Shown: in pieces, positions 1-8,907 of the stretch | How positions within the stretch are numbered: position 1 is the stretch's first letter | How the letters are laid out: the number at the start of each line of letters is the position of its first letter | Source: Ehrlichia minasensis | GTDB taxonomy: Bacteria; Pseudomonadota; Alphaproteobacteria; Rickettsiales; Anaplasmataceae | Assembly: GCA_000825765.1 (NCBI GenBank) | Contig: CDGH01000039.1 | Coordinates: 1-37,506, forward strand | Direction of reading: 5' to 3' | Length of the DNA: 37,506 nucleotides | Notes under the pieces: generated by a model | What the model saw: only the letters and a program-made list of their open reading frames with translations | What the model was told of the DNA's origin: nothing | Databases searched by the model: none | Position numbers and translations under genes: made by a program

Positions 1-759
1 AATTTGTTTTTCTTCTTCTGTTTCTAGGCTTGATACGTCTGCTTCTAGTTTTGCTGATATACAGCAAAATTTATTATGTTTTTTTTCTGCCATAAGTCGT
101 ACTTTTTCTGACAAAATATTACCATTGGTAACGTTAGATTCTTCAACATTACACACATACATCATAGGTTTTGTTGTAATGAGTTGTAATTGTTTTAAAT
201 CTTCACCTAGATGTTCCGCATTTTTTGCTAAATTTCCTGATTCTAGTATGCTTAATACTTCTAACATGTTATCTAGTTTTTTTCTTGGTTCTTTATTGCT
301 TTTTACAGACTTTTCCATTGCAGGTAGACGGCGTTTTAAACTTTCAATGTCAGCTAAAATTAACTCCATCTCTACAATTTCTGCATCGCTTATTGGATCT
401 ACAGTTTGGTTTACGTGACTGATATTTTGATCACTAAAACACCGTAATACATGGATAATGGCGTCTACTTCCCTTATATGGCTTAAAAATTTATTTCCTA
501 ATCCTTCCCCTTGACTTGCCCCGCTAACTAATCCTGCAATATCAACACATTCTACTTGATTATATATAATTTTTTTAGAAGATGCCATTTGTGCTAATGT
601 TTTTAAGCGATGATCTTGTACTATTGCTTTGCCTACATTTGGTTCTATTGTGCAGAATGGATAATTTGCAACTTCTGCTACCATAGTTTGTGTTAATGCG
701 TTAAATAAAGTTGACTTTCCCACATTAGGTAAACCAACAATACCACAGTTTAGTCCCAT
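1..759 (-). CDS. ychF: YchF/Obg-family ATPase, 3' part outside the window
   Basis: Translating the minus strand from the ATG at 759 gives an open frame of 253 codons running off the left edge, so the C-terminus (including the expected TGS domain) is not seen. It begins MGLNCGIVGLPNVGKSTLFN, which holds the P-loop GLPNVGKST at about residues 8-16. DIAGLVSGASQGEGLGNKF follows near residue 70, the hallmark of YchF/OLA1 P-loop ATPases. This universally conserved family binds ribosomes and hydrolyses ATP rather than GTP, with proposed roles in translation and oxidative stress. A -10-like TATAAT lies on the minus strand at 774-779, about 15 bp before the start, with no clear -35. The identification is secure; only the extent is incomplete. 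Confidence 0.95.
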   Translation of the reverse strand, partial: MGLNCGIVGLPNVGKSTLFNALTQTMVAEVANYPFCTIEPNVGKAIVQDHRLKTLAQMASSKKIIYNQVECVDIAGLVSGASQGEGLGNKFLSHIREVDAIIHVLRCFSDQNISHVNQTVDPISDAEIVEMELILADIESLKRRLPAMEKSVKSNKEPRKKLDNMLEVLSILESGNLAKNAEHLGEDLKQLQLITTKPMMYVCNVEESNVTNGNILSEKVRLMAEKKHNKFCCISAKLEADVSSLETEEEKQI

Positions 760-1522
760 AACAATGATCAATAATTATAAAATTGGAATTGTAACATTAA
801 TTACTTACTTGTGATACTTATAAATTAAGTCAGCAGAATACTTGTTTACACTACATCGTTAGATGTTGTTGGTATATTTTAAAATTGTGTGAAATCTGTG
901 ATATTAGTTCTATTTGATTGTTATAAGTAAGGTATTTTTAATTTGCAGGTTTCAGATTTTAAATATGTGAAAATTTTCTGTTGTATGTTGAGTAAGTCAA
1001 ATCTATCTCTCTTGATAAAAGGTTGTTATTGTAATTAATTTTCTGCAGCATAAGGCTGTTAGTTGTATAGCTGGTACTTGTTTTTTCATGTTATGAACTC
1101 TAGTGTTGTTCAGTATTTGTTTAGTTATATGACAATAGTGTATGTTGGAGTGTTATATGCTGTGTGAAATCAAATTATCTAAATTGCTATATTATGAAAA
1201 TGTGAAGACATATAGTGCTTGTTATTTTCAATTATTGTGAAGTAGAAGTACTTACATGTTAATCGTAGTTTTTTTGAATATTATGTAAAAATATAAATGT
1301 GTGTAAATATTAGTGATGTTTTTGTAATAGAGTTAATCATGCAGGTAAACAATTACACTGTTTCTAAATAGTGTAACTATACTAATATAAGTCCAACTTG
1401 TTGTTGAATATTGTAAAAACCATCTTGCTTATCTTTTTTCAATGATATCAGGTATGTAAATACTGGGAGATATTATTTCATATTATAAGTTTATTTATAC
1501 TAATCAGGTGTTATTGCTGTAA
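760..1522. other. Non-coding gap between ychF and ispF
   Basis: This 763-bp A+T-rich stretch holds no convincing ORF, tRNA or mobile element. The only structure I noticed is a 7-bp stem (TTACACT/AGTGTAA, 1353-1359 and 1370-1376) with a 10-nt loop and no T-run after it. The left end carries the ychF promoter region. Long gaps of this kind are usual in Ehrlichia. Confidence 0.6.
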
Positions 1523-2044
1523 TTAGTTTTGTAAACAGCATAAAACTATTGCTTGTGCAGCTATTCCTTCTTTTCTACCTAAAAATCCTAATTTTTCTGT
1601 GGTTGTTGCTTTGACATTAATACATGATGGGTCTATGTTTATAAGATTAGCAGTGTATTCTTGCATTTTTAATGCATGTGGCATAATTTTTGGTTGTTCA
1701 CATATAATAATTATATCAGCATTTGAAATATAGTATCCTTTTTCTTGTGCTTTGTTTTTTGCTGCTATTAGGAAATGATCAGATTTAATGTCTTTCCATG
1801 TGTTATCTGTATTTGGGAAATGCTGCCCTATACTTCCACATCCAACTGCTCCTAATATTGCGTCTGTTAATGCATGTAGTCCTACATCCCCATCTGAATG
1901 CGCTACAATTTTTTTATTGTGATTGATTTTTATGCCACATATTGTAATAAGTGTATTAGTAGCATCGTGATTTGTGTTATCAAATTTGTGTACATCATAG
2001 CCTATCCCAATCTTAAATGTTGGTTTGTTTGTGTATTGATTCAT
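1523..2044 (-). CDS. ispF: 2-C-methyl-D-erythritol 2,4-cyclodiphosphate synthase
   Basis: The enzyme converts CDP-ME 2-phosphate to ME-2,4-cyclodiphosphate with release of CMP, in the non-mevalonate isoprenoid pathway in the cytosol. The 173-residue product has the DVH zinc-ligand motif in GIGYDVHKF (about residues 13-21) and the family signature around SDGDVGLHALTDAILGA (about residues 50-66). GFLGRKEGIAAQA closes the protein. The length is slightly above the usual 155-165 because of an N-terminal extension and an insertion (NTNHDATNTL) after the DVH motif. ispD lies 385 bp upstream on the same strand. Many alphaproteobacteria fuse these two enzymes (IspDF), whereas here they are separate and widely spaced. 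Confidence 0.95.
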   Translation of the reverse strand: MNQYTNKPTFKIGIGYDVHKFDNTNHDATNTLITICGIKINHNKKIVAHSDGDVGLHALTDAILGAVGCGSIGQHFPNTDNTWKDIKSDHFLIAAKNKAQEKGYYISNADIIIICEQPKIMPHALKMQEYTANLINIDPSCINVKATTTEKLGFLGRKEGIAAQAIVLCCLQN

Positions 2045-2429
2045 AAAACAATGCTATCTAATAAAAAACAGGTAAATGTTTTTATACTGTATTTTTATAA
2101 AAATGCATATCCTATTTATTGTATGTAAATTATGAATTTGATATAAGAAAGATTACTTTTGTAAATTTTCTCTGGTTGTAGTTTTAAGATTATTATAATC
2201 GAAGTCATTATTGAAGTGTTATAAGCTGAACATGATGTATTTGAGTTTCTATTTAGTTCAGTATAGGTTGGTGTTTTATAGTGATCAACTTAATGTTTAA
2301 AGCTTTGTCTTAAATTTCTGTGAGTGTAGCTTTGATCTTGTTATAGTACTGTTGAATTCCACGTTGTATATAATGAAAATAGCTTACATAATATGTTGAT
2401 ATAAGCTGATTTTTTTATAAGGATCCTTA
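2045..2429. other. Non-coding gap between ispF and ispD
   Basis: This 385-bp gap shows no ORF or RNA gene that I can support. A perfect 14-bp palindrome (ATAAGGATCCTTAT, 2417-2430) abuts the ispD stop. The run of seven T lies on its left on the plus strand, so it is not in the right place for an intrinsic terminator of ispD. Confidence 0.5.
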
Positions 2430-3146
2430 TTATTGTTTAAAGGAGGTTATTTTATTTGTATATTGAATATATGAGATTGCTCTATGTAGATCTTCTATAG
2501 TTGTAATCTTGAAATTATTGTAATCACCTTTTATTGTCATAATTGGAATGTTATAGTATAGCATAAGGGATGATTCATCTGGAAACTCATTATAAGGGTC
2601 AGTATCATATGCAGTTTTATGGTATAATAGTATATCACTATATTTATATGCTTGTGGTGTTTGAACGAGTTTAATTGTATTCCTGTCTATATTTTTCATA
2701 ACAGTGTTGTCTTCATATACCATGTGTACAGTATCAGTTATTGAAAGTACTGGTACCACTCCTACATAATGGTTTAATATTGGTGCCATTGTATCTAGTA
2801 ATTTTAAATCTACAAAAGGACGACATGCATCGTGTATTATTACAAAATGTGGATTTATATCTTGAAGACTCTCTAATCCTATGCGTACAGAGTCTTGTCT
2901 TCGTGCTCCTCCGTAAGCAGGTGGTAAGAGTTTATCGTGTTTTGGTAGGCTACTGCTGTATAAATGTTGGTGTTCTTTTCTTATGACTACTTTTACGTAG
3001 CTAATTTTAGGATGTGAGATCATATTATTGATTGTACTGCAGAGTATATTGTGATTTCCTAGTAAACAATACTGTTTAGGAGCAATATTCCATTTAAACC
3101 TGCTGCTGTTACCTGCTGCAACAATTAATAGTGTAAATTTATGCAT
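2430..3146 (-). CDS. ispD: 2-C-methyl-D-erythritol 4-phosphate cytidylyltransferase
   Basis: The enzyme transfers CMP from CTP to MEP, giving CDP-ME, the step two before IspF in the same pathway. The 238-residue protein has the nucleotidyltransferase N-terminal loop (VAAGNSSRFKWNIAPKQY, about residues 9-26, with the Arg and Lys that contact CTP), GGARRQDSVRIGL near residue 80, and HDACRPFV near residue 105. Length and domain order are normal for a single-domain IspD. Its frame starts at ATG 3146. The partner ispF lies downstream on the same strand, but the 385-bp gap argues against tight translational coupling. Confidence 0.95.
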   Translation of the reverse strand: MHKFTLLIVAAGNSSRFKWNIAPKQYCLLGNHNILCSTINNMISHPKISYVKVVIRKEHQHLYSSSLPKHDKLLPPAYGGARRQDSVRIGLESLQDINPHFVIIHDACRPFVDLKLLDTMAPILNHYVGVVPVLSITDTVHMVYEDNTVMKNIDRNTIKLVQTPQAYKYSDILLYHKTAYDTDPYNEFPDESSLMLYYNIPIMTIKGDYNNFKITTIEDLHRAISYIQYTNKITSFKQ

Positions 3147-4440
3147 AGATGTTGAATTTTGTTATATGTATTTGATTTTAAGTGTATCATTTTAAAAATC
3201 TTATGGTGATTATACAATACAAATATATTTAAATTGGATTGACTATAATTAGTGAGTATTTTTTAGTGTAATATTTGTCATACTAGTGTTGTAAATATAC
3301 ACTTTTACATGTACTAACACTATTTTATGAGTTTTTTTAGGTTACATAGTTAGTTAAAATCTTTAAAAGTGTGTCAATGTTTTATATTGCATAATACAAA
3401 ATTATAACCTGCTGTAGTAATATGAAATCATTAACGAAGTTGTTTTTTGAATACACAGTTAGTGCATTAGTATGTTTTCTAATAGTTATTGAAATCCTAA
3501 TGATGAAATATGACATTGTGTTTTGTAGGTGGAAAAGTTTTGCACTGATTTGTTAAAAACTTTTGTTATATATTAATACAGATATGTTAAAAATCTATTC
3601 TTGCTGTCTGATTCCACATACTTATAAAAAAGTATCTACTGTTAAACTGACATTGATCAAGATTGAAAAAAGTGATCAGTAGTTGTTGTATAGGTAAAAT
3701 ACCTGAAATGTATAGAAAATTATTAGGTAATACAATTAGTGTGATTGATAGTTTTGCTTAATTTGTGGATAGCATGATAGATAGATTGAAGTAGATGCAG
3801 CTAGTATGCATAGATGAACAGTGTTAGTACATCAGATGTTGACAGAGATAATATGTCTTGTTAAGTAATGTGGTTACATTTATTTTGCTCAAAGTTTTCC
3901 ATGTTTGAAAATAATAGTCAAGTAAAGAAATTAAAGTCTATATTAATAAAAGCAAAATTTATATTTCAAATGCAGTCAAGCAATGGAATATTTTATCATT
4001 TATCTGTTGTGTTATTGTTGTTTAGTTATATATTCCTTTGATATCGTATATGTTGTATAGAATACCTAGTGAGGTAAGGGCAGTTAAAAAGTGCTTTTAT
4101 TTCGTGTATTATGTACTTCTGGTGAGCTTTGAAAGAGTTGTTGTGATTTGTTTATGCAATGTATTTCACGAGTAGTTATGTATATGTTATACAATTTGTG
4201 CAATCACAACACAATAATAAAGAATTGCTTATTTATGATTCAACTTAATAGGTTATATAATGTTGTGATATTAAGTAATCCTACTGATAATCAGACTAAA
4301 ATTGCTAGTAGTGTTATTGTGTAGAGCTTGCAGTTTACGTTATTTTATTATATAATGGAATAAGGTTTTTCTATATTTTCAGTAAATATATTAATTTTTA
4401 TTAAGTACCATGTATGTTTAATTAATAGTTGTAAAATTAT
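3147..4440. other. Longest non-coding gap of the window (1294 bp)
   Basis: The gap lies between the starts of two divergent genes, ispD (minus) and the two-TM coiled-coil protein (plus), so both promoters should be here. I find no tRNA, no recognisable structural RNA, no inverted repeats typical of an IS end, and no ORF with a ribosome binding site. It may contain decayed gene sequence, but I cannot point to any recognisable remnant. Confidence 0.5.
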
Positions 4441-5724
4441 ATGCTAGGGAAGGATTATTTTACTTATATCGATAGAAAGTTAAGCAGTTATGCTAAACTT
4501 AACAATGATCATAAATTATCATCAAGATATCACTTTATGTTAGGTAGTTGTATATTGATGACTGCCATTATTACTGTACTATCTATCATAGTATTATATA
4601 GTGATAGGAAACTCTTTCTCACAATATTTAGAGGAGAGGCTAAGTTATTCGGTGGCGATAATTTACCTTTTTCATTAGCATTAGTCGTTATTATTCCTGC
4701 TATATTATTGTTGTTTTTCTTGATTTATAAGGTATGTGAAACTCAAGAAGTAAAGCGGAAGTTAAATAATAAAAATGTTGATGTTATTGGTACTCTTCAA
4801 GAAGCATACTATGCTTTACAACGTGAATTAGATTATAACAGTAGTAAAATAGGTGAGCTAGAATCTACACTTGAAAAATTCAAAATAAAATACAGTAATT
4901 TTGTTAAACAATGTAGTGATGAATTTGTTAAAGTTGAAGAACAATGTAAATCTGTTTTAGCGTCTGTTAATTCAGCTACATGTGGAGTGACGTCTAGTAT
5001 CACGAAGGTACAGCATGTAGTTGAAGATATAACGTTACAACTTAATGGATTATGTTCTGATAGTCAAAAGTTGACGGAATCATGTGATAATTTGTTACTT
5101 GCTATTGAAAGCACAATAAGTTCAGAATTGATAAAAGTAGATGATAAGGTATCAATGCTTCGAGCTTTACAAGCCGATTTAACTGCTGATGCTAATTTAA
5201 GTATTATAACAAGTAAGGCGAGACCTTTTGTAGATCAAGTGCGGAATGCTTTAGTAGAAAAGCCATCAATTCTGAAATCAGCTATGCTTCGTGATTTGTG
5301 GTGTTTACAGGAAAGTGTCAATGTATCATTAACGAAAGCACAGAAGACTGATCATGCTACAGTAGAATTTATGCAGTTACTGCAGATGATGGCAAATGAT
5401 ATAGGGAAATTTTTATGTTCTAGTTCTAGAAGAATAGATGGCTATAGTGGTAGTGATAAAAATATGTTAGAAAAGCTGATAAGAATAGAATTACCATTAT
5501 TACAAATATGTGTACTGCGCTTTTTAACAGTAAAACGTGCTTCCAGGTTTGCTGATGCTAGTACTGATATTGAAAGTTTTGTTCAGGAAAATCTTACTAG
5601 TAGTTTGCAGAAAATGTCAGATAGTTCTAGTAGCTCTAGTTCTAGTACTCAGTTATATCCTACCTTATTGCTTGAAGATACTAATGTATCAGATCAGGCA
5701 CATAATAATGCTCAATCTCAATAA
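4441..5724 (+). CDS. Unrecognised two-TM protein with coiled-coil region and Ser-rich tail
   Basis: I do not recognise this 427-residue protein. The N-terminus is cytosolic-looking and basic. It is followed by two hydrophobic segments, about residues 32-54 (MLGSCILMTAIITVLSIIVL) and 74-98 (LPFSLALVVIIPAILLLFFL), separated by a charged loop. From about residue 105 on it is hydrophilic with heptad-like stretches (for example around ELESTLEKFKIKYSNFVKQ), suggesting a long coiled-coil or helical-bundle domain on one side of the membrane. A run of eight serines sits near residue 400 before a short Thr/Asn-rich end. No clear Shine-Dalgarno sequence precedes the ATG. The neighbours (ispD, purE) give no functional hint. 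It may be an Ehrlichia-restricted membrane protein. Confidence 0.8.
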   Translation: MLGKDYFTYIDRKLSSYAKLNNDHKLSSRYHFMLGSCILMTAIITVLSIIVLYSDRKLFLTIFRGEAKLFGGDNLPFSLALVVIIPAILLLFFLIYKVCETQEVKRKLNNKNVDVIGTLQEAYYALQRELDYNSSKIGELESTLEKFKIKYSNFVKQCSDEFVKVEEQCKSVLASVNSATCGVTSSITKVQHVVEDITLQLNGLCSDSQKLTESCDNLLLAIESTISSELIKVDDKVSMLRALQADLTADANLSIITSKARPFVDQVRNALVEKPSILKSAMLRDLWCLQESVNVSLTKAQKTDHATVEFMQLLQMMANDIGKFLCSSSRRIDGYSGSDKNMLEKLIRIELPLLQICVLRFLTVKRASRFADASTDIESFVQENLTSSLQKMSDSSSSSSSSTQLYPTLLLEDTNVSDQAHNNAQSQ

Positions 5725-6041
5725 TATAAATTTTCTAGTAAATTTCTTATCTTTACTGTATTAATTGTGTTCTTAATATTGTTTAAATATTTCTAATATA
5801 TAACAAAGTGAAAATCCTATAGGAAGCTGTATTTGCTGATTTGTTATAGTAATTTATGATAGTATGTGTGTTTTATGTATAAGCGTTTGATTTTTAGATT
5901 TAGTTAAAAATTGTATAATGCTTGAGATGTAAAAAAAATTATTATTATGTCTTTCAGTCATGTGATGTAGATTAAATAATCTGGATGTATTTCAATTTAC
6001 AACATAGGTAAAAGCTTTTCTACTACAATTTTTTATAAAAC
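5725..6041. other. Non-coding gap between convergent genes
   Basis: This 317-bp region separates the 3' end of the coiled-coil protein gene from the 3' end of purE. I see no ORF, RNA or convincing terminator hairpin in it. Confidence 0.5.
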
Positions 6042-6545
6042 TTATAATAATATTTCTGGCGTCAGTTTTACTGAATCAGATAAATTTTTTCTCCATGTTT
6101 TTAGATTGTTTTTAATATTATCATTTTCTAGGGATAAAATAGATGCTGCCATGATAGCTGCATTGTATGCTCCTGATAATCCTATAGACATTGTTGCAAC
6201 AGGGACTCCTTTAGGCATTTGTACTATTGATAGCAAGCTATCTATTCCGTTTAAATTACTACTTTTTATTGGTACTCCTATAACTGGTATATGTGTTAAG
6301 GATGCTACTAATCCTGGTAAATGGGCTGCTCCTCCTGCTCCTGCTATAATTACTTTGAACCCATTATCTTCTGCAGATTTTGCAAATGTGTAAAGTCTGT
6401 CCGGTGTTCTGTGTGCAGATATAATCATTGTTTGGTGTGTTATATTGAGCTCTTTTAATATTGAGATTGAATTGCTCATTGTTGAAAAATCTGATTGACT
6501 ACCCATAATTACTGCGACGTCTACTGTGTTTTGGTTAATTGACAT
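6042..6545 (-). CDS. purE: N5-carboxyaminoimidazole ribonucleotide mutase
   Basis: PurE converts N5-CAIR to CAIR in de novo purine synthesis. The 167-residue protein shows the class I PurE motifs in order: VAVIMGSQSDFSTM (about residues 10-23), SAHRTPDRLYTFA (about 43-55), IIAGAGGAAHLPGLVAS (about 65-81), PVIGVPI, and GVPVATMSIG (about 113-122). The length is normal. The start overlaps the end of the upstream thioredoxin-like gene by 11 bp (6535-6545) in another frame, so the two are probably co-transcribed and translationally coupled. A complete purine pathway is a known feature of Ehrlichia compared with Rickettsia. Confidence 0.96.
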   Translation of the reverse strand: MSINQNTVDVAVIMGSQSDFSTMSNSISILKELNITHQTMIISAHRTPDRLYTFAKSAEDNGFKVIIAGAGGAAHLPGLVASLTHIPVIGVPIKSSNLNGIDSLLSIVQMPKGVPVATMSIGLSGAYNAAIMAASILSLENDNIKNNLKTWRKNLSDSVKLTPEILL

Positions 6546-7080
6546 GGTGTTTCTCTATAAGATTTTGAATTGTTAATTTTAGCTGTTTTGCATTATTTAT
6601 ATTAGTTATTGGATGCATTCCATTATATAAGACTGCTATATAAGGAATATGATGATTGAAAACTATACCTTTGTTGGTTAAATATGACAATAGATTTTTT
6701 AGATAACCTGGTGGTACGTTATATGGTGTGAAGTTGAGAGTACCTTGTTTAGATAGAAAAGATAGTAACTTATTTTTATTTTCGTCTAGTGAAATGATGA
6801 TAGGATTGATGTTGTCAAAATCAGAGATGACTTTATTGATTTCTGGAATCTTTTTTACACAACTGCTACACCAAGATGTGTAAATTACTATGACATTTAT
6901 TTTAGAATCTGTTATTTTGAACGTATCTGATAATGCTTGGGCTGAATTGATTTCCTTAATTTTTACCAGTGTATCTGGCATATTACTATGTATTTTATAG
7001 TAAGAAGATATTTTGTTGAAGGTAAGTAAAGCGAATAAAGAGATAATGAATGTAAAAAGTATAAAGTGTTTGTTATTCAT
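6535..7080 (-). CDS. Membrane-anchored thioredoxin-fold protein (TlpA/CcmG-like)
   Basis: This 181-residue protein starts with a hydrophobic segment (about residues 5-23) that should anchor it in the inner membrane, with the rest in the periplasm. A thioredoxin fold follows, with the redox motif WCSSC (about residues 70-74, in YTSWCSSCVKKIPEI) and a likely cis-Pro in HIPYIAVLYNG (about 144-154). The layout fits the TlpA/ResA/CcmG thiol-disulfide reductases that keep apocytochrome c or other periplasmic thiols reduced. A CcmG (DsbE) role in cytochrome c maturation is plausible, but the usual GVPxxF/CcmG-specific sequences are not clear, so I give no symbol. It overlaps purE downstream by 11 bp. 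Confidence 0.8.
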   Translation of the reverse strand: MNNKHFILFTFIISLFALLTFNKISSYYKIHSNMPDTLVKIKEINSAQALSDTFKITDSKINVIVIYTSWCSSCVKKIPEINKVISDFDNINPIIISLDENKNKLLSFLSKQGTLNFTPYNVPPGYLKNLLSYLTNKGIVFNHHIPYIAVLYNGMHPITNINNAKQLKLTIQNLIEKHHVN

Positions 7081-7406
7081 GAGCTGTGCCTATTATATGT
7101 GTGATACTTATATTAAGTATGTAAGTGTATAATATTAAATTGTTGATTATTAAAAGATAATTTTACTTTATCAGTATTATTTTAAGATGATAGTTTTACA
7201 TAGCTTAATGTCTTATTATTGGTCTAGCATAAGTGAAATTATAATACTTGTGATAGTGTTGTGAAGAATAATATGTTTTTTATGTTACAAATGAGATATG
7301 TTGCAGTTTTTTGTTAATATTATTGTGTATATTTTTAGAATATAAGCTTGAACTTTTTATCTTATAATATAGAATAAAAAACATTAAATTTTAAGTTATT
7401 TATAAT
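7081..7406. other. Non-coding divergent promoter region ahead of ihfA
   Basis: This 326-bp gap lies between the divergent thioredoxin-like gene and ihfA. A TATAAT at 7363-7368 is a possible -10 for ihfA, about 38 bp before its ATG, but no fitting -35 is seen. Nothing else is recognised. Confidence 0.45.
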
Positions 7407-7709
7407 ATGACTCAAACTCTTACTAAGTCGAAGATAGCAGAAGTAATTAACAGAGATGTTGGACTATCTCGTGAAGATGCAGCATCTATTGTTGGTGAGG
7501 TTTTAGATGAGATGATAAATGCATTAGTTAGAGATCATATATTGAAAATATCTTCTTTTGGTACTTTTAAGTCTTATAAGAAAAAAGCTCGTATGGGGCG
7601 TAACCCGAAAACTGCTGAGGCATTTGTTATTAAAGAACGTAATACTGTATCATTTTATCCCTCTATACTTGTTAAACATTCGATTAATGGTGATGATAGT
7701 ATGGAATAA
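7407..7709 (+). CDS. ihfA: Integration host factor alpha-type DNA-bending protein
   Basis: This 100-residue HU/IHF-family protein has the N-terminal helices (LTKSKIAEVINRDVGLSRED), ISSFGTFKSYKK near residue 48, and the DNA-intercalating arm GRNPKTAEAFVIKERNTVSF near residues 63-82, with the proline that kinks DNA. The RNPKT...R.TVSF pattern is closer to IHF-alpha than to HU. As an architectural protein it bends DNA at promoters and recombination sites. The gene is followed after a few bases by a MerR-type gene. An ihfA-merR pair is common in alphaproteobacteria, which supports the alpha assignment. Confidence 0.9.
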   Translation: MTQTLTKSKIAEVINRDVGLSREDAASIVGEVLDEMINALVRDHILKISSFGTFKSYKKKARMGRNPKTAEAFVIKERNTVSFYPSILVKHSINGDDSME

Positions 7710-7721
7710 AAGGTGAATTTG

Positions 7722-8096
7722 ATGAGTGGAAAGAAGCTATTGCAAAGTAGTTGTAAGCTTCAGACAATAGGTGAAGTTGCAAAGTGCTTAAATGTTGAAC
7801 AGTATGTGTTAAGATTTTGGGAAGAAAAATTCCCTCAAATTAATCCTATCAAGCGTCGTGGTAGAAGGTTGTATACACAAGTTGATGTTGATATTTTAAA
7901 ATATATTAAACATTTATTGTACGATAAGGGATATAAAATTAAAGGTGTACAACAGGAACTTAATAAAAAAACTGCTAATGTTGATAAAAGTAATGCTAAT
8001 ATAACGCAGAATGTCTATAGAGAAGGTTTGGTAAATTTGCTAAATGATATGTTGCACTTAAGAAATGATTTGTTGAAAAAGTTTGACGGAATGTAG
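7722..8096 (+). CDS. MerR-family transcriptional regulator
   Basis: The protein has an N-terminal winged helix: TIGEVAKCLNVEQYVLRFWE then FPQINPIKRRGRRLYTQVDVD (about residues 12-55), typical of MerR regulators of the alphaproteobacterial ihfA-linked type. A short helical tail follows with no Cys-rich effector loop. A GTG at 7713 would extend the frame, but the ATG at 7722 is preferred because AAAGGTG (7708-7714) sits as a Shine-Dalgarno 7 bp ahead of it; this gives 124 residues. Its target is unknown. The stop codon TAG (8094-8096) lies inside tRNA-Pro, so the last 10 bases of the CDS are the first 10 of the tRNA gene. I do not equate it with EcxR, which I recall as a different small DNA-binding protein. 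Confidence 0.88.
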   Translation: MSGKKLLQSSCKLQTIGEVAKCLNVEQYVLRFWEEKFPQINPIKRRGRRLYTQVDVDILKYIKHLLYDKGYKIKGVQQELNKKTANVDKSNANITQNVYREGLVNLLNDMLHLRNDLLKKFDGM

Positions 8097-8165
8097 CGCA
8101 GCCTGGTTTAGCGTGTCAGTCTGGGGGGCTGGAGGTCGTGGGTTCGAATCCCATCATTCCGACCA
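8087..8165 (+). tRNA. tRNA-Pro, anticodon GGG, CCA encoded
   Basis: A full cloverleaf is present. The acceptor stem is CGGAATG/CATTCCG, the D arm GCGC...GCGT, and the anticodon stem TCAGT/GCTGG with loop CTGGGGG (anticodon at 8123-8125). The T arm contains GTGGGTTCGAATCCCAT, followed by discriminator A and an encoded CCA (8163-8165), then a T-rich tract. It overlaps the 3' end of the merR gene by 10 bp on the same strand. Confidence 0.95.
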
Positions 8166-8599
8166 TTTTTTCAATTTATGCTATATATAATTTGACAAAA
8201 TTAATGATGCTATGGTTGTGCTAGTATTTTGTAATCTTAGTCATATATGTAGCTTTTTTATGTTAAGTTATTTAATTGTTAATTCTTCTAATTTTGTGTA
8301 AGTATATGTAATTTGTTGTGCTGTTTGAAATCTTTGTTATTTGAGTTAGGTGTTTTTTTAATTTTACAACAGATTATTAATAAGCTGCTAATTGAAATAA
8401 TAAGAAAGCTTTTGTTAGATAGTAAATTATATAGTAGTTGTTTGGGAAATACATTGTAGTTTTTGTACTGATTTTATGTGGAAGTGCACTTAATAATTCT
8501 TTTGAGATAATAATAGTATTTTTTGCTGTTTTTTCAGTCATATAGAATGATAACTTCTGATATACGATAAATAAGAAGAAAGATAATACCAGAAAGGTG
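8166..8599. other. Non-coding gap between convergent tRNA genes
   Basis: This 434-bp A+T-rich stretch lies between tRNA-Pro (plus) and the 3' end of tRNA-Ser (minus). I see no ORF or further RNA. Confidence 0.5.
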
Positions 8600-8687
8600 C
8601 GGATGGAGTGGGATTCGAACCCACGGTACGCTATTAACGTACGTCAGTTTTCAAGACTGGTGCCTTAAACCGCTCGGCCATCCATCC
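8600..8687 (-). tRNA. tRNA-Ser, anticodon TGA
   Basis: Read on the minus strand, the acceptor stem is GGATGGA/TCCATCC with discriminator G. The D arm starts GCCGAGCGGTTTAAGGC, and the anticodon loop CTTGAAA is framed by CAGT/ACTG. A long class II variable arm follows (GTACG...CGTAC), then a T arm with GTGGGTTCGAATCCCAC. After the discriminator comes CACC rather than CCA, so the CCA end must be added enzymatically, unlike tRNA-Pro next door. Confidence 0.95.
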
Positions 8688-8896
8688 GATTTACTTGTAA
8701 CATAATATTTAAAATCATGCAATATCTCTTTAATTGAGATTCTATAGATCATAATTTATTCTATATGCTAATAAGGTAATGTTGTTAATGTAAAATATCT
8801 GTAATGGTGCTACATATAAATTTATTAATCAATATAGTGTGTTTCTTTTATATTGTGACAAAAATTAATTTAAAACAAAATTAACACACTAAAATG

Positions 8897-8902
8897 TATA
8901 AT
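8897..8902 (+). promoter_or_regulatory. TATAAT -10-like element before trp36
   Basis: A perfect TATAAT lies 5 bp before the first in-frame ATG (8908) and 32 bp before the third (8935). No good -35 is seen at 16-19 bp. If it is used, transcription would start at about 8908-8910. That would favour translation from 8935 (MLHLTTE...), which also matches where I recall the gp47 orthologue beginning. Confidence 0.4.
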
Positions 8903-8907
8903 AAAGC

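Noticed and set aside
2417..2430. Perfect palindrome ATAAGGATCCTTAT next to the ispD stop, as a terminator
   Set aside because: The T-run lies on the wrong side for ispD and the stem is short with no loop; no other role can be supported.
7722..8096. Identity of the MerR protein with the Ehrlichia regulator EcxR
   Set aside because: The sequence is a typical ihfA-linked MerR protein, and EcxR as I recall it is another type of small DNA-binding protein.
8851..8865. 15-base sequence TATTGTGACAAAAAT shared with 37029-37043, upstream of trp36 and fbpA
   Set aside because: With this A/T-rich composition several exact 15-base matches are expected by chance in a 37.5-kb window, and the distances to the -10-like boxes and start codons differ.
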